Notes: a model not told the origin generated them from the sequence alone. A stretch of 64,000 bases of DNA from Bradyrhizobium arachidis (GCF_024758505.1 NZ_CP077970.1:6200001-6264000); one strand, 5' to 3'. Positions 1-9,115 are shown, numbered from the stretch's first letter. Made by a program: numbers and translations.

Positions 1-201
1 CAGCAGGCGGTGCACGGTCGAGGCCGACAGGCCGGTGCGGACAGCTAGATCGCTGAGGCGATAGCCCTCGTCGTCTTCGGCCAATGTCTCGATGATCGAC
101 AGCGCGCGGTCGACGGACTGTACGCCGCCATCGCGCGAATCGTGATCGGCCTCCCCAGATTTGGGCTCGAGAGGTTTGCGCCGGATCACGTCTTTTTTCA
201 T
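1..201 (-). CDS. IclR-family transcriptional regulator, N-terminal part (cut by window edge)
   Basis: Only the first 67 codons are inside the window. The reverse strand reads MKKDVIRRKP and then a helix-turn-helix with VQSVDRALSIIETL, DEGYRLSDLAVRTGLSAST and VHRLL, the usual layout of an IclR DNA-binding domain (winged helix near residues 27-67). The effector-binding domain lies outside. The start is the ATG at 199-201, the first methionine ahead of the domain. IclR proteins often control aromatic or organic-acid catabolism, but nothing visible links this one to the oxalate genes beyond closeness. It is followed by the tail-to-head synthetase gene, separated by a palindromic repeat. Family assignment is firm; target is unknown. 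Confidence 0.8.
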   Translation of the reverse strand, partial: MKKDVIRRKPLEPKSGEADHDSRDGGVQSVDRALSIIETLAEDDEGYRLSDLAVRTGLSASTVHRLL

Positions 202-224
202 CGCGACCTGACCGTTCCGACTAC

Positions 225-304
225 GTCATTCCGGAATGGTCCGAAGGACCATATCCGGAATCTCGAGATCCCGGGTTCGATGCTTCGCATCGCCCCGGGA
301 TGAC
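225..304. repeat. Palindromic intergenic repeat
   Basis: Outer arms GTCATTCCGG (225-234) and CCCGGGATGAC (294-304) are imperfect inverted copies. Inside are smaller dyads such as GGTCCGAAGGACC and CGATGCTTCGCATCG. This is the REP-like type of element scattered between genes in Bradyrhizobium-like genomes. It sits just past the 3' end of the synthetase gene and could also act as its transcription end. Confidence 0.6.
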
Positions 305-318
305 AGGAGAGATAACGC

Positions 319-2448
319 TCAGAGCAGGCCCGCGCCGCGGGCCCACTTGTACTTGGCGCCGAGCACCTCGACCGGCAGCTCGGTCGAATAGGCGTAGGCC
401 GGGATGCCGTGCTGGTAGAGATATTCGGCGGCCTCCTCGACCTCGACGTCGCCGGCGAGCGAGGCGACCATCGGCTTCACAAAGCCCTTGGCCTCCATCT
501 CCTTCTTCACCTCGACCATGTTGCGGGCGAACACCATCGGCGGAGTGACGATCGTGTGCCAATAGCCGAGGATCAGCGCGTGGATGCGTTCGTCGGAGAG
601 CCCGAGCTTCACCGTGTTGACGTAGGTGATCGGCGGCTCACCGCCGGTGATATCCACAGGATTTCCCGCCGCACCGAACGGTGGGATGAACTTGCGGAAG
701 GCCGCATCCAGATCCGGCGGCATCGACATCAGCGACAGGCCGTTGTCGACGCAGGAGTCCGACAGCAGCACGCCCGAGCCGCCCGCACCGGTGATGATCA
801 GCACATTCTCGCCCTTCGGCGTCGGCAGCACCGGCACGCCGCGGGCGAATTCGAGCAGTTGACGCAAAGACCGCGCACGGATCACGCCGGACTGCTTGAA
901 CACGTCCTCATAGATCCGGTCGTTACCGGCGAGCGCGCCGGTGTGCGAGGATGCCGCCTTCGCGCCGGCCGAGGTGCGGCCGGCCTTGAGCACGACCACC
1001 GGCTTCTTCTTGGAGACGCGTTTTGCAGCCTCCGCAAAAGCACGGCCGTCCTTGAGGTCTTCGCAGTGCTGCGCGATCAAATTGGTGTTGGGATCCTGCT
1101 CGAAGAAGGCGAGCAGATCGTCCTCGTCGATGTCGGACTTGTTGCCGAGACCGACGATCGCCGACACGCCCATCTTGGCGGAGCGCGAGAAGCCGATGAT
1201 GGCCATGCCGATGCCGCCCGACTGCGACGACAGCGCCGCGTGGCCTTTGACGTCGTAGGCGGTGCAGAAGGTCGCGCAGAGGTTCGCCCACGTATAGTAG
1301 AAGCCGTAGATGTTCGGCCCCATCAGGCGGATGTCGTACTTCTTGCCGACCTCGACGATCTCGGCCTGGAGCTCGGGCGCGCCGGCTTCCGCAAAACCCG
1401 ACGGGATCAACACCGCACCGGGGATCTTCTTCTCACCGCATTCAGTGAGCGCCGCCGCCACGAACTTTGCGGGGATCGCGAACACAGCCGTATCGATCAC
1501 GCCCGGCACGTCCTTGACGCTCTTATAGGCCTTGTAGCCGAGGATCTCGGCGGCCTTCGGATGGATCGGGTAGATCTCGCCCTTGTAGCCGCCGTTGATG
1601 AGGTTCTTCATCACGGAGTTGCCGATCTTGCCGTCTTCGGCCGAGGCACCGACCACGGCAACCGCCTTCGGCTGCATGATGCGCTTCATGGCCGCGACGA
1701 TCTCTTCGGTCGGGCGCGGCTTGGGCTTCGGCTTGTAGGCGAAGTCGACGACGATGCGCACGTCGGCGGCGATCGCGTCCTTCGGAGTCGCGAAGACCGG
1801 GTTGAGGTCGAGCTCGACGATCTCCGGGAAGTCGGTGACGAGCTGCGACACCTTGACGATGACGTCGGAGAGCGCAGTGCGGTTCACCGGCTCGCTGCCA
1901 CGAACACCCTTCAAAATCTCATGCGCCTGGATGCCGTCGAGCATCGAGAGCGCGTCTTCCTTGGTCGCGGGCGCGAGACGGAAGGTGATGTCCTTCAGGA
2001 CTTCGACCAGCACGCCACCGAGGCCGAAGGCGACGAGCTTGCCGAACGAGGCGTCGGTGATGGAGCCGACGATGACCTCGGTGCCGCCGGCCAGCATCTG
2101 CTGCACCTGGATGCCCTCGATCTTGGCGTCGGCCTTGTATTTCTTGGCGTTGGAGAGAATGGTCTCGTAGGCCTTCTCGGCATCCTGCGCCGTTTTGACG
2201 CCGACGATGACGCCGCCAGCTTCGGTCTTGTGGAGAATGTCCGGCGAGACGATCTTCATCACGACCGGGAAACCCATCGAGGACGCCATCTTGCCGGCCT
2301 CGCCTGCCGACTTCGCAACCCCCTCCTTCGGCACCGGAATGCCATAGGCGTCGCAGACGACCTTGCCTTCGGGCGCCGTCAGGCTGGTGCGATTGTCCGC
2401 CTTGACCTGGTCAAGAACCTTGCGGACGACATCTTTGGAATTGGACAT
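319..2448 (-). CDS. ADP-forming acyl-CoA synthetase (acetate--CoA ligase family)
   Basis: A 709-residue protein of the NDP-forming acyl-CoA ligase superfamily, with the two halves of the enzyme fused. Residues about 1-235 form the ATP-grasp domain (KTEAGGV, GLGGVLVEV, ELDLNPV). A proline-rich linker (PKPKPRP) follows, then a CoA-binding Rossmann domain from about 257 (VGASAEDGKIGNSV) and the succinyl-CoA-synthetase-like domains. The loop SSHTGALAG with His502 matches the phosphohistidine of this family. It is transcribed away from gntR-oxc-frc, and the shared 310-bp intergenic region holds two copies of the 17-bp palindrome. The position suggests it makes the CoA ester that primes oxalate breakdown, or handles another short acid; the substrate is inference. 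The ATG at 2446-2448 directly precedes the ATP-grasp fold. Confidence 0.85.
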   Translation of the reverse strand: MSNSKDVVRKVLDQVKADNRTSLTAPEGKVVCDAYGIPVPKEGVAKSAGEAGKMASSMGFPVVMKIVSPDILHKTEAGGVIVGVKTAQDAEKAYETILSNAKKYKADAKIEGIQVQQMLAGGTEVIVGSITDASFGKLVAFGLGGVLVEVLKDITFRLAPATKEDALSMLDGIQAHEILKGVRGSEPVNRTALSDVIVKVSQLVTDFPEIVELDLNPVFATPKDAIAADVRIVVDFAYKPKPKPRPTEEIVAAMKRIMQPKAVAVVGASAEDGKIGNSVMKNLINGGYKGEIYPIHPKAAEILGYKAYKSVKDVPGVIDTAVFAIPAKFVAAALTECGEKKIPGAVLIPSGFAEAGAPELQAEIVEVGKKYDIRLMGPNIYGFYYTWANLCATFCTAYDVKGHAALSSQSGGIGMAIIGFSRSAKMGVSAIVGLGNKSDIDEDDLLAFFEQDPNTNLIAQHCEDLKDGRAFAEAAKRVSKKKPVVVLKAGRTSAGAKAASSHTGALAGNDRIYEDVFKQSGVIRARSLRQLLEFARGVPVLPTPKGENVLIITGAGGSGVLLSDSCVDNGLSLMSMPPDLDAAFRKFIPPFGAAGNPVDITGGEPPITYVNTVKLGLSDERIHALILGYWHTIVTPPMVFARNMVEVKKEMEAKGFVKPMVASLAGDVEVEEAAEYLYQHGIPAYAYSTELPVEVLGAKYKWARGAGLL

Positions 2449-2602
2449 GTGGCTTCCTCCTTGACCTCAAATTCTTGCTTTGCAGGGCGCGCATTGGGCT
2501 GCCCGTGACGCCTGCCATTCGCCGCGCCCTGTTCCCTCGGACGGAACGGAGTGGCATTTGCCTAACTCTCTTCCGCCGGCCTGGATCAAAAATGGCTGGC
2601 GA

Positions 2603-2619
2603 TGGCATTTGGTATGCCA
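2603..2619. promoter_or_regulatory. Predicted GntR operator, site A
   Basis: TGGCATTTGGTATGCCA is an interrupted palindrome (TGGCAT-N5-ATGCCA, with inner T/G variation). It lies in the divergent region between the acyl-CoA synthetase gene (start 154 bp away) and gntR. It differs from site B at one base in 17. Assignment to the adjacent GntR protein is inference from position and from the repeated occurrence near oxalate genes. Confidence 0.7.
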
Positions 2620-2674
2620 GAAGCCAACTTGTCAAGCGGCCGCATCGGGGGTAACGCCGCAAAAAATAGGCAGC

Positions 2675-2680
2675 TTGACA
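2675..2680 (+). promoter_or_regulatory. Possible -35 element ahead of gntR-oxc-frc
   Basis: TTGACA lies three bases before operator B. A perfect -35 hexamer just before the palindrome also occurs ahead of the CBS gene (27457-27462). No good -10 is found at the standard spacing, so the exact promoter is uncertain, but repression by a protein on the palindrome fits this layout. Confidence 0.4.
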
Positions 2681-2683
2681 TTC

Positions 2684-2700
2684 TGGCATGTGGTATGCCA
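2684..2700. promoter_or_regulatory. Predicted GntR operator, site B
   Basis: TGGCATGTGGTATGCCA, centred 81 bp from site A and ending 58 bp before the gntR start codon. The position would allow autoregulation of gntR-oxc-frc. The dyad of TGG..CCA half-sites is of the kind bound by FCD-type GntR proteins. Confidence 0.75.
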
Positions 2701-2758
2701 AAAACATTTCGGTAAATATTCCTGTAAAAGACGACTCCTTCATAGGAGGAGAATCGTC

Positions 2759-3490
2759 GTGTCCCTACGGAAACAGACCAAGGCGCCGTCCAACATGGCC
2801 GAGGCAGACATCGCAATCGTCCGCATTGCCCCGGAGAGCAGCTTCAAGAACAAGGCGTATGACGCCTTGAAGGAAGCGATCCTCAGGATGGACATCTATT
2901 CGACGCCCGAGCCGGTAATGCTCGACGAGCGCGCCCTCTCCGAACGACTTGGTGTCAGCCGCACGCCGATCCGCGAAGCGATCGCCATGCTCGAGCAGGA
3001 CGGCTTTGTGAAGACCGTGCCGCGCCGGGGCATCATGGTGGTGCGCCGGACCAAAAGCGAGATCGTCGACATGATCCGCGCCTGGGCGGCGCTGGAGAGC
3101 ATGGCCGCGCGCCTGATCACCACGACCGCGCGCAAGAAGGACATCTCGGCGCTGCGCGACTTCTTCAAGGATTTTGGCAAGGACCGCCTGCCCGAAGATC
3201 ACGTCGAGGAATATTCCAAGGCGAATATCGCGTTCCACCAGGCGCTGATCTCGCTGTCGGAATCGCCGATCCTGGTCGACCTGACCAACGATCTGCTGCT
3301 GCATGTGCGCGGCTACCGGCAACTGACCATCGGACGCAAGGATCGCACCGCGACCTCGCTGCCCGAGCATCTCGGCATCATCGAAGCGCTGGAAGCGCGC
3401 GACACCGAACTCGCCGAGAAGCGCGCGCGTGACCACACGCTGGGCCTTGCGGCCTACGTCGAGGCCCACGGCCAGGAACTTTTTACTTAG
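2759..3490 (+). CDS. GntR-family (FCD) transcriptional regulator of the oxalate operon
   Basis: I choose the GTG at 2759 because AGGAGGAG (2744-2751) sits seven bases before it; the in-frame ATG at 2795 has no comparable ribosome site. This gives 243 residues. After a short tail, a winged helix-turn-helix begins around residue 25 ([37 protein letters not shown]). The C-terminal helical FCD effector domain follows, with metal/ligand-type residues in [26 protein letters not shown] and [12 protein letters not shown]. It lies 62 bp upstream of oxc in the same direction and is probably co-transcribed with oxc-frc. Two palindromes lie in its promoter. Family assignment is sure. Control of oxalate genes and the inducer (oxalate, oxalyl-CoA or formyl-CoA) are inference. 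Confidence 0.88.
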   Translation: MSLRKQTKAPSNMAEADIAIVRIAPESSFKNKAYDALKEAILRMDIYSTPEPVMLDERALSERLGVSRTPIREAIAMLEQDGFVKTVPRRGIMVVRRTKSEIVDMIRAWAALESMAARLITTTARKKDISALRDFFKDFGKDRLPEDHVEEYSKANIAFHQALISLSESPILVDLTNDLLLHVRGYRQLTIGRKDRTATSLPEHLGIIEALEARDTELAEKRARDHTLGLAAYVEAHGQELFT

Positions 3491-3552
3491 CAACGTTCAC
3501 CAGAAGGACGAGCACTCGTCCCAACGACCTTGAGATCAGGGAGACAAGGCCC

Positions 3553-5286
3553 ATGCTGAATACCGCGACCAAGTCCGAAGCACCGGGCTCCGAGCAGGAA
3601 CTGACGGATGGTTTTCATCTCGTCATCGACGCGCTCAAGCTGAACGGCATCAACACCATCTATAATGTGCCGGGCATCCCGATCACGGATTTGGGCCGCA
3701 TGGCGCAGGCCGCCGGTATTCGCGTGATCTCCTTCCGCCACGAGCAGAACGCCGGCTACGCAGCAGCGATTGCCGGCTACCTCACCAAGAAGCCGGGCAT
3801 CTGCCTCACCGTGTCGGCGCCCGGCTTCCTCAACGGCCTCACCGCGCTCGCCCACGCCACCACCAATTGCTACCCGATGATCCTGATCTCGGGCTCGTCG
3901 GAGCGCGAGATCGTCGACCTCCAGCAGGGCGACTATGAAGAGATGGATCAGCTCGCGATTGCAAAACCGCTGTGCAAGGCGGCCTATCGCGTGCTGCACG
4001 CCCAGGACATCGGCATTGGTCTCGCCCGTGCGATCCGCGCCGCGGTCTCGGGCCGTCCCGGCGGCGTCTATCTCGACCTGCCGGCAAAACTGTTCGGCCA
4101 GGTGATGAACGCCGACGCCGGCCAGAAGTCGCTCGTCAAGGTGATCGACGCTGCGCCCGCGCAGATCCCCTCGCCCGCTTCGGTCAGGCGCGCGCTCGAC
4201 GTGCTCAAGGGCGCAAAGCGTCCCCTCATCATCCTCGGCAAGGGCGCGGCCTACGCGCAGGCCGACGAAGAGATCAAGACCTTCGTCGAGAAGAGCGGCG
4301 TGCCGTTCCTCCCGATGAGCATGGCCAAGGGCCTGTTGCCCGACAACCATCCGCAATGCGCCGGTGCGGCCCGCTCCACGGTGCTGAAGGACTCCGACGT
4401 CGTGATGCTGATCGGCGCGCGGCTGAATTGGCTGCTCTCGCACGGCAAGGGCAAGAGCTGGGGCGATGCGCCCAAGAAGTTCATCCAGGTCGATATCGAG
4501 CCGAAGGAAATGGACTCCAACATCGAGATCGTCGCCCCCGTGGTCGGCGACATCGGCTCCGTCGTTTCCGCTTTCGTCTCGGCGATGGGCGCAGGCTGGA
4601 CCGCGCCGCCGTCCGACTGGACCAAGGCCGTTGCGACCAAGCGCGAAGAGAACGTCGCCAAGATGGCGCCGAAGCTGATGAACAACAAGTCGCCGATGGA
4701 CTATCACGGCGCGCTCGGCGTCCTGAAGAACGTCATCAAGGATCGTCCCGACGCGATCCTTGTCAACGAGGGCGCCAACACGCTCGACCTCGCCCGCGGC
4801 GTCATCGACATGTACAAGCCGCGCAAGCGTCTCGACGTCGGCACCTGGGGCGTGATGGGCATCGGCATGGGCCAGGCGATCGCAGCCGCGCTCGAGACCG
4901 GCAATCCCGTGCTCGCGGTCGAAGGCGACAGCGCGTTCGGCTTCTCCGGCATGGAGGTCGAGACCATCTGCCGTTACAACCTTCCGGTCTGCGTCGTCAT
5001 CTTCAACAATGACGGCATCTATCGCGGCACCGACGTCAACAATGCCAACGCGGATCCCGCGACCACCGTGTTCGTCAAGGGCGCGCGCTACGACAAGATG
5101 ATGGAAGCTTTTGGCGGTGTCGGCGTGAACGCGACCTCGCCGGACGAGCTCAAGCGCGCCGTCAACGAAGCGATGGATTCACGCAGGCCCACGCTGATCA
5201 ACGCGGTGATCGATCCGGCGGCGGGCTCGGAGAGCGGCCGTATCGGCAATCTCAATCCGCAGAGCGTTTTGCAGAAGAAGAAGTAA
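3553..5286 (+). CDS. oxc: Oxalyl-CoA decarboxylase
   Basis: A thiamine-diphosphate enzyme of 577 residues, the usual length for Oxc. It converts oxalyl-CoA to formyl-CoA and CO2 in the cytoplasm. The N-terminal pyrimidine-binding domain carries [11 protein letters not shown] with the conserved glutamate (Glu64). A central domain ([12 protein letters not shown]) follows. The C-terminal pyrophosphate-binding domain carries the [12 protein letters not shown] to [12 protein letters not shown] motif (about residues 457-490), which binds Mg-ThDP. The start ATG is preceded by GGGAGACAAGG. It lies between gntR and frc, and with frc forms the catalytic cycle that releases formate while passing CoA to a new oxalate. 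The whole sequence matches Oxc better than acetolactate synthase or other ThDP relatives. Confidence 0.96.
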   Translation: MLNTATKSEAPGSEQELTDGFHLVIDALKLNGINTIYNVPGIPITDLGRMAQAAGIRVISFRHEQNAGYAAAIAGYLTKKPGICLTVSAPGFLNGLTALAHATTNCYPMILISGSSEREIVDLQQGDYEEMDQLAIAKPLCKAAYRVLHAQDIGIGLARAIRAAVSGRPGGVYLDLPAKLFGQVMNADAGQKSLVKVIDAAPAQIPSPASVRRALDVLKGAKRPLIILGKGAAYAQADEEIKTFVEKSGVPFLPMSMAKGLLPDNHPQCAGAARSTVLKDSDVVMLIGARLNWLLSHGKGKSWGDAPKKFIQVDIEPKEMDSNIEIVAPVVGDIGSVVSAFVSAMGAGWTAPPSDWTKAVATKREENVAKMAPKLMNNKSPMDYHGALGVLKNVIKDRPDAILVNEGANTLDLARGVIDMYKPRKRLDVGTWGVMGIGMGQAIAAALETGNPVLAVEGDSAFGFSGMEVETICRYNLPVCVVIFNNDGIYRGTDVNNANADPATTVFVKGARYDKMMEAFGGVGVNATSPDELKRAVNEAMDSRRPTLINAVIDPAAGSESGRIGNLNPQSVLQKKK

Positions 5287-5359
5287 GCACCCCCTTCCAC
5301 CCATTATTCCCTGCGGTGAGCGGGGGCAGACAGACCAGATAGAGTACGGAGCAAATACG

Positions 5360-6637
5360 ATGACAAAGGCGCTTACGGGCGTTCGCATTCTCGACTTCAC
5401 CCACGTCCAGTCGGGCCCGACCTGCACGCAGTTGCTGGCGTGGTTCGGCGCCGACGTGATCAAGGTGGAGCGTCCGGGTGTCGGCGACATCACCCGCGGC
5501 CAGTTGCAGGACATCCCGAACGTGGACAGCCTGTATTTCACCATGCTCAACCACAACAAGCGCTCGATCACGCTCGACACCAAGAACCCCAAGGGCAAGG
5601 AAGTTCTCACCGAGCTGATCAAGAAGTGCGACGTGCTGGTCGAAAACTTCGGCCCCGGCGTGCTCGACCGCATGGGCTTCCCCTGGGAGAAGATCCACGC
5701 CATCAACCCGAAGATGATCGTCGCCTCGATCAAGGGCTTTGGCCCCGGACCGTACGAAGACTGCAAGGTCTATGAGAACGTCGCCCAGTGCACCGGCGGC
5801 GCCGCTTCCACCACCGGCTTCCGCGACGGCCTGCCGCTCGTCACCGGCGCGCAGATCGGCGATTCCGGCACCGGCCTGCATCTCGCGCTCGGCATCGTCA
5901 CCGCGCTCTACCAGCGCACGCATTCCGGCAAGGGTCAGAAGGTCACCGCCGCGATGCAGGACGGCGTGCTCAATCTCGCCCGCGTCAAGCTGCGCGACCA
6001 GCAGCGCCTCGCCCACGGTCCGCTCAAGGAATACAGCCAGTTCGGCGAAGGCATCCCGTTCGGCGATGCCGTGCCGCGCGCCGGCAACGATTCCGGCGGC
6101 GGCCAGCCCGGCCGCATCCTGAAGTGCAAGGGCTGGGAGACCGATCCCAACGCCTACATCTACTTCATCACCCAGGCCCCGGTCTGGGAGAAGATCTGCG
6201 ACGTGATCGGCGAGCCGACCTGGAAGACCGATCCGAACTACGCCAAGCCCCCGGCCCGCCTGCCGCGCTTGAACGAAATCTTCGCCCGCATCGAGAAGTG
6301 GACGATGACGAAGACGAAGTTCGAAGCGATGGAGATCCTCAACAAGGACGACATCCCCTGCGGCCCGATCCTGTCGATGAAGGAGATCGCGGAAGACCAG
6401 TCGCTGCGCGCCACCGGCACCGTGGTCGAGGTCGATCACCCGACTCGCGGCAAGTACATCTCGGTCGGCAACCCGATCAAGCTGTCGGACTCGGCCAGCG
6501 ACGTGACCCGCTCCCCGCTACTCGGCGAGCACACCGACGAGATTTTGCGCCAGGTGCTCGGCTTCTCCGACCATCAGGTCGCCGACATCCACGACTCCGG
6601 CGCGCTCGATCCGCCGCGCAAGCAGGCCGCGGAGTAA
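5360..6637 (+). CDS. frc: Formyl-CoA:oxalate CoA-transferase
   Basis: A class III CoA-transferase of 425 residues, the standard Frc length. It moves CoA from formyl-CoA to oxalate, giving formate and oxalyl-CoA for Oxc. The catalytic aspartate is Asp168 in [12 protein letters not shown], equivalent to the Asp169 that forms the aspartyl-CoA anhydride in the Oxalobacter enzyme. The glycine-rich active-site loop is seen as NDSGGGQPG. The N-terminus [20 protein letters not shown] is the signature CoA-transferase start. The gene lies 73 bp after oxc and is followed at once by a strong terminator, which closes the gntR-oxc-frc unit. Confidence 0.96.
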   Translation: MTKALTGVRILDFTHVQSGPTCTQLLAWFGADVIKVERPGVGDITRGQLQDIPNVDSLYFTMLNHNKRSITLDTKNPKGKEVLTELIKKCDVLVENFGPGVLDRMGFPWEKIHAINPKMIVASIKGFGPGPYEDCKVYENVAQCTGGAASTTGFRDGLPLVTGAQIGDSGTGLHLALGIVTALYQRTHSGKGQKVTAAMQDGVLNLARVKLRDQQRLAHGPLKEYSQFGEGIPFGDAVPRAGNDSGGGQPGRILKCKGWETDPNAYIYFITQAPVWEKICDVIGEPTWKTDPNYAKPPARLPRLNEIFARIEKWTMTKTKFEAMEILNKDDIPCGPILSMKEIAEDQSLRATGTVVEVDHPTRGKYISVGNPIKLSDSASDVTRSPLLGEHTDEILRQVLGFSDHQVADIHDSGALDPPRKQAAE

Positions 6638-6656
6638 GGATCCGCATCAAAACGAC

Positions 6657-6686
6657 GAAAGGCCGCCGGTTTCGGCGGCTTTTTTC
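6657..6686 (+). terminator. Rho-independent terminator after frc
   Basis: GCCGCC-GGTTTC-GGCGGC stem-loop (6662-6679) preceded by A residues and followed by T6, 20 bp past the frc stop codon. Confidence 0.9.
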
Positions 6687-6731
6687 TTGCGCGACGAGGC
6701 GGGCGCTTGCGGGCCCGCCACCAAAACCTGA

Positions 6732-6814
6732 AAACAACCCCATGCACAGTAGCCGGTGGCCACCCGCACGACGCTACGGATTTTACGAAATTCGCTTGAC
6801 GCGTCGGGCAAATC
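6732..6814 (+). repeat. 83-bp dispersed repeat with promoter-like end, copy 1
   Basis: Two conserved blocks, 25 bp (starting AAACAACCCCATGCACAGTA) and 36 bp (ending CGTCGGGCAAATC), flank a 22-bp variable centre. A second copy of exactly the same length is at 50130-50212. The second block contains TTGACG (6796-6801), and 18 bp later comes TATAAG (6820-6825), which would make a credible sigma-70 promoter pointing right. Confidence 0.8.
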
Positions 6815-7092
6815 AGTGCTATAAGCAGATCATTCCACAGTTGGGCCTCCGGTCGGCGACGCTTCACGCAAGCGTGGAGATCGCGTTGATGCGAGTTGCG
6901 TCACGAGCGGGCCGTCGTCGCGAACAATTCACCCGACAGTCGGTTTTCTCCTCGTTAGCGTCGCTGACACGTGCAACTACCGCAGGCCACCGCCGGGCCG
7001 CGCTCCAAAGCGGTCGCGGCGCTGTTCCGAATCGATTAACCACCCCAACGACGATCCACATGTGCGCTCCCGTGGTTCGGTAGAGCTTCGCA
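6815..7092. other. Intergenic stretch without recognised gene
   Basis: After the promoter-like end of the repeat, 278 bp precede the next gene. A small dyad (GCTTCACGCAAGCG) is visible. The open frames here have no ribosome site and no recognisable product. Confidence 0.5.
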
Positions 7093-7929
7093 ATGCATGA
7101 CCTGCCATGGAGACATCCCTTGTACGCGGCCGCCACTCGTTCCCTGGCTATCGCAATCCTGCTCAGCACCGCCGTCCCTGACGCATCCGAAGCCGCCGGC
7201 CAGATTCCGTACGGCACGCGCGCCGGGATGTTGGTGACCATCAAGGCGATGGACGGCATCGATACCGAAAAGGCCTCGATCAAGGTCGAGCACACGCGGC
7301 AGAACGCCAAGGAATTCTGCGTCGAGTACTCCCTGGAACAGAGCGAGGCCTGCGTCGAGAGAACCCTGAAAGACGTCCGCATCAACGATGTGCTGATCGG
7401 CAACTGCCGCACCGCGCAGTTCACCAACCTTCGCGGCGAACAGCGGATTTTTGCGGGAGCGAACCTTGATCACGACGCCGTTCAGTACAGTCCCGAGTAC
7501 AGGATCTTCAAGAAGGGCGAGCGGGCCTACCTGGACGGCAGCTCGGGGTCCGGTTATCCGGTCGACCTCGAGCAATTCAAGGCACTCTGCCCTTCGGCGT
7601 ACGCGCAAGCGATGACGGCGTTCGAGACCAGACCGAAATTCATCGGGCGCTGGTACCTGGACGACAAGAAGATCTGCGGCAATCCCGACGGGGCCGCCGA
7701 GGGTCTGTTGACCTACACGTCGCGGGAGTTCCTCGCCATCGAAATGGCCTGCAAGTTTACGAACGTCCGCGCAGTGGGCGACCGCTACGAAATCTCCATG
7801 AACTGCGCCAGTGAGGGCCAGACTTCGAAGGAACGGGTCACGCTCGGGGTCAGCAAGGGCAAGCTCGTCCGGACGATCACCGTCGACCGAAAGCAGACGA
7901 CGTTCACCTACAACCGGTGTCCGTTCTGA
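7093..7929 (+). CDS. Uncharacterised exported protein
   Basis: A 278-residue protein. The N-terminus has basic residues, then a hydrophobic stretch (RSLAIAILLSTAVPDASEAAG, about residues 16-36) that reads as a signal peptide with cleavage after Ala-Ser-Glu-Ala. The mature part is soluble and has eight or more cysteines (for example FCVEYSLEQSEACVE, LIGNCRTAQF, KKICGNPDG, EMACKF, MNCASEG, YNRCPF), consistent with disulfides in the periplasm. No enzyme motif is recognised. It stands alone; the repeat copy upstream offers a possible promoter. I cannot assign a function. Confidence 0.7.
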   Translation: MHDLPWRHPLYAAATRSLAIAILLSTAVPDASEAAGQIPYGTRAGMLVTIKAMDGIDTEKASIKVEHTRQNAKEFCVEYSLEQSEACVERTLKDVRINDVLIGNCRTAQFTNLRGEQRIFAGANLDHDAVQYSPEYRIFKKGERAYLDGSSGSGYPVDLEQFKALCPSAYAQAMTAFETRPKFIGRWYLDDKKICGNPDGAAEGLLTYTSREFLAIEMACKFTNVRAVGDRYEISMNCASEGQTSKERVTLGVSKGKLVRTITVDRKQTTFTYNRCPF

Positions 7930-8051
7930 TATTTCATCAGCTGAATTTGGCGGGAGTTTAGAGGTTCCGGCCAGACGATCTTCCCGCCGGCACTCCCAAC
8001 ATGCGGCGGCCTTTTTTCATGGCGAGTTTTCATGGGAAGTGGCGTGCCTCG

Positions 8052-8438
8052 CTAGAGATCCCCGCCGAGCAGCTTCCTGCCCGCCGCGGCCCGGGACATC
8101 GCATCCCTGCAAGGCTCGCTCAGCTCTGCGATGTGCGATTTGATGCATGCCCTGATGCCGCCGGTACCAGGCCTGATACCGGCACACAGATTGGCGACAT
8201 CCGCCTTGCAGGTCTTTCCGGTCACCGCCACCGTGAGCAGGCGGTCCTGGCAGGCCTCCGACACGTCTTTCAAGTGAGACTTGATGCAGGCCTTGATCCG
8301 GCCCTCGCCGGGTCGAATGCCCGCACACAGCGTCTTGATGTCACCGGTGCAAGGTGGTCCCGTCTGCTGCGCCACCACGACGGAATCTGACAGCAACAAA
8401 GCTATCATGATGACGAGCCCGGATCGGATCCCTGCCAT
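8052..8438 (-). CDS. Exported cysteine-rich repeat protein (GLG1-type repeats)
   Basis: I choose the ATG at 8436-8438, which follows GAGGAC and opens a clear signal peptide (SGLVIMIALLLSDSVVVAQ). A longer frame reaching 8555 would begin inside a repeat. The 128-residue product has two similar units, each with C-x3-I/V-x2-LCAGIRPG-x-G-x-I-x-ACIKSH and a later C-x-D. This is the spacing of the cysteine-rich repeat of Golgi apparatus protein 1 (Pfam Cys_rich_FGFR), which is also found in bacterial secreted proteins. The cysteines are probably paired in the periplasm. Role unknown. Confidence 0.75.
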   Translation of the reverse strand: MAGIRSGLVIMIALLLSDSVVVAQQTGPPCTGDIKTLCAGIRPGEGRIKACIKSHLKDVSEACQDRLLTVAVTGKTCKADVANLCAGIRPGTGGIRACIKSHIAELSEPCRDAMSRAAAGRKLLGGDL

Positions 8439-8549
8439 TTTGATGTCCTCAGCGCGGACAGGATCATATCCGAACGCCGGCCGCGGCGCCAGAAAGACGA
8501 GCGGACCGCAAAATCCTTCCGCGCTCGCGCCCCGCCCGACAAACTTGAA

Positions 8550-8578
8550 AAACAACCCCTTGCAAGTAGCTGAGGATC
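8550..8578. repeat. Partial, diverged copy of the dispersed repeat
   Basis: AAACAACCCCTTGCAAGTAG resembles the first block of the 83-bp repeat (AAACAACCCCATGCACAGTA). The second block is missing. It lies directly after the point where the DUF2721-like gene stops. Confidence 0.45.
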
Positions 8579-8585
8579 ACCGGCA

Positions 8586-8828
8586 CTAGCCCTGCGATCG
8601 GTTCAGAAGCCTCGCCCTCTCTTGGAGCCGCGGCAGATCGGCTTTCACGAACGCCCTTGCGGAGTCGTTTGCGCCAATGCCGTGAATGAATTGCGCGCGG
8701 TCAATCACCCGGTTGATCCTGGAGATCAGTACGGAGATGAAGGCGGCGACGGCGCCGAGCAGGAACGCAGGCGCGGCGACGTTGGCGATGATCTGGCCGA
8801 GCTGGTCGATCGAAGGTGTGACCGGCAT
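8586..8828 (-). pseudogene. DUF2721-like membrane protein, 3'-truncated remnant
   Basis: The frame from the ATG at 8826-8828 gives 80 residues: one membrane helix (IIANVAAPAFLLGAVAAFISVL) followed by SRINRVIDRAQFI, the characteristic R-x-N-R-V-I-D-R stretch of DUF2721 proteins, and a helical segment ending RLLNRSQG. Family members continue past this point with further membrane helices, which are absent here. The stop falls within 10 bp of a repeat fragment, so loss of the 3' end by a rearrangement at the repeat is likely. It may still be expressed as a short protein. Confidence 0.55.
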
Positions 8829-8845
8829 TAGATCGGTTACGCTCG

Positions 8846-9115
8846 TCACCGAAGCGTCTCGACCTTGGCGGCCATGTCGGGCGCACGGCTTACTCGATAG
8901 CTCGCGTTGCTGCATTTCAGCACCCACACCGCGTGATCGGGCCTTGATCGTTGCCGATCCCTGACGGCGCCGAGTGGTTTGTCGCAGGCAAAACCCTGCA
9001 TGCGTATCTGTGCCGCGAGCATGCTCTGGGGCGTTTCCTGCGCGGTTTGGGCGCGGCCGACCGTCAGTCCGCCCATTGTGCCTGCCAGCACAAGTAAACC
9101 AAGCGTCTTGTACAT
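8846..9115 (-). CDS. Small exported protein, uncharacterised
   Basis: An 89-residue protein from the ATG at 9113-9115, chosen because it opens a signal peptide (YKTLGLLVLAGTMGGLTVGRAQ). The mature part has two cysteines (GFACDKP and VLKCSNAS), probably one disulfide, and ends RVSRAPDMAAKVETLR. The stop lies 17 bp before the DUF2721-like frame, so the two were probably one transcript. Similar small proteins are common in Bradyrhizobium-like genomes; function unknown. Confidence 0.65.
   Translation of the reverse strand: MYKTLGLLVLAGTMGGLTVGRAQTAQETPQSMLAAQIRMQGFACDKPLGAVRDRQRSRPDHAVWVLKCSNASYRVSRAPDMAAKVETLR

Noticed and set aside
409..2508. Long rightward open frame of 699 codons opposite the acyl-CoA synthetase
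   Set aside because: It is the antisense image of a GC-rich gene. The product is low-complexity (His/Asp/Arg-rich) with no domain, while the other strand is a complete enzyme.
5788..7083. 431-codon frame overlapping frc and running past its terminator
   Set aside because: Arginine/proline-rich shadow of frc in another frame; no ribosome site and no family.
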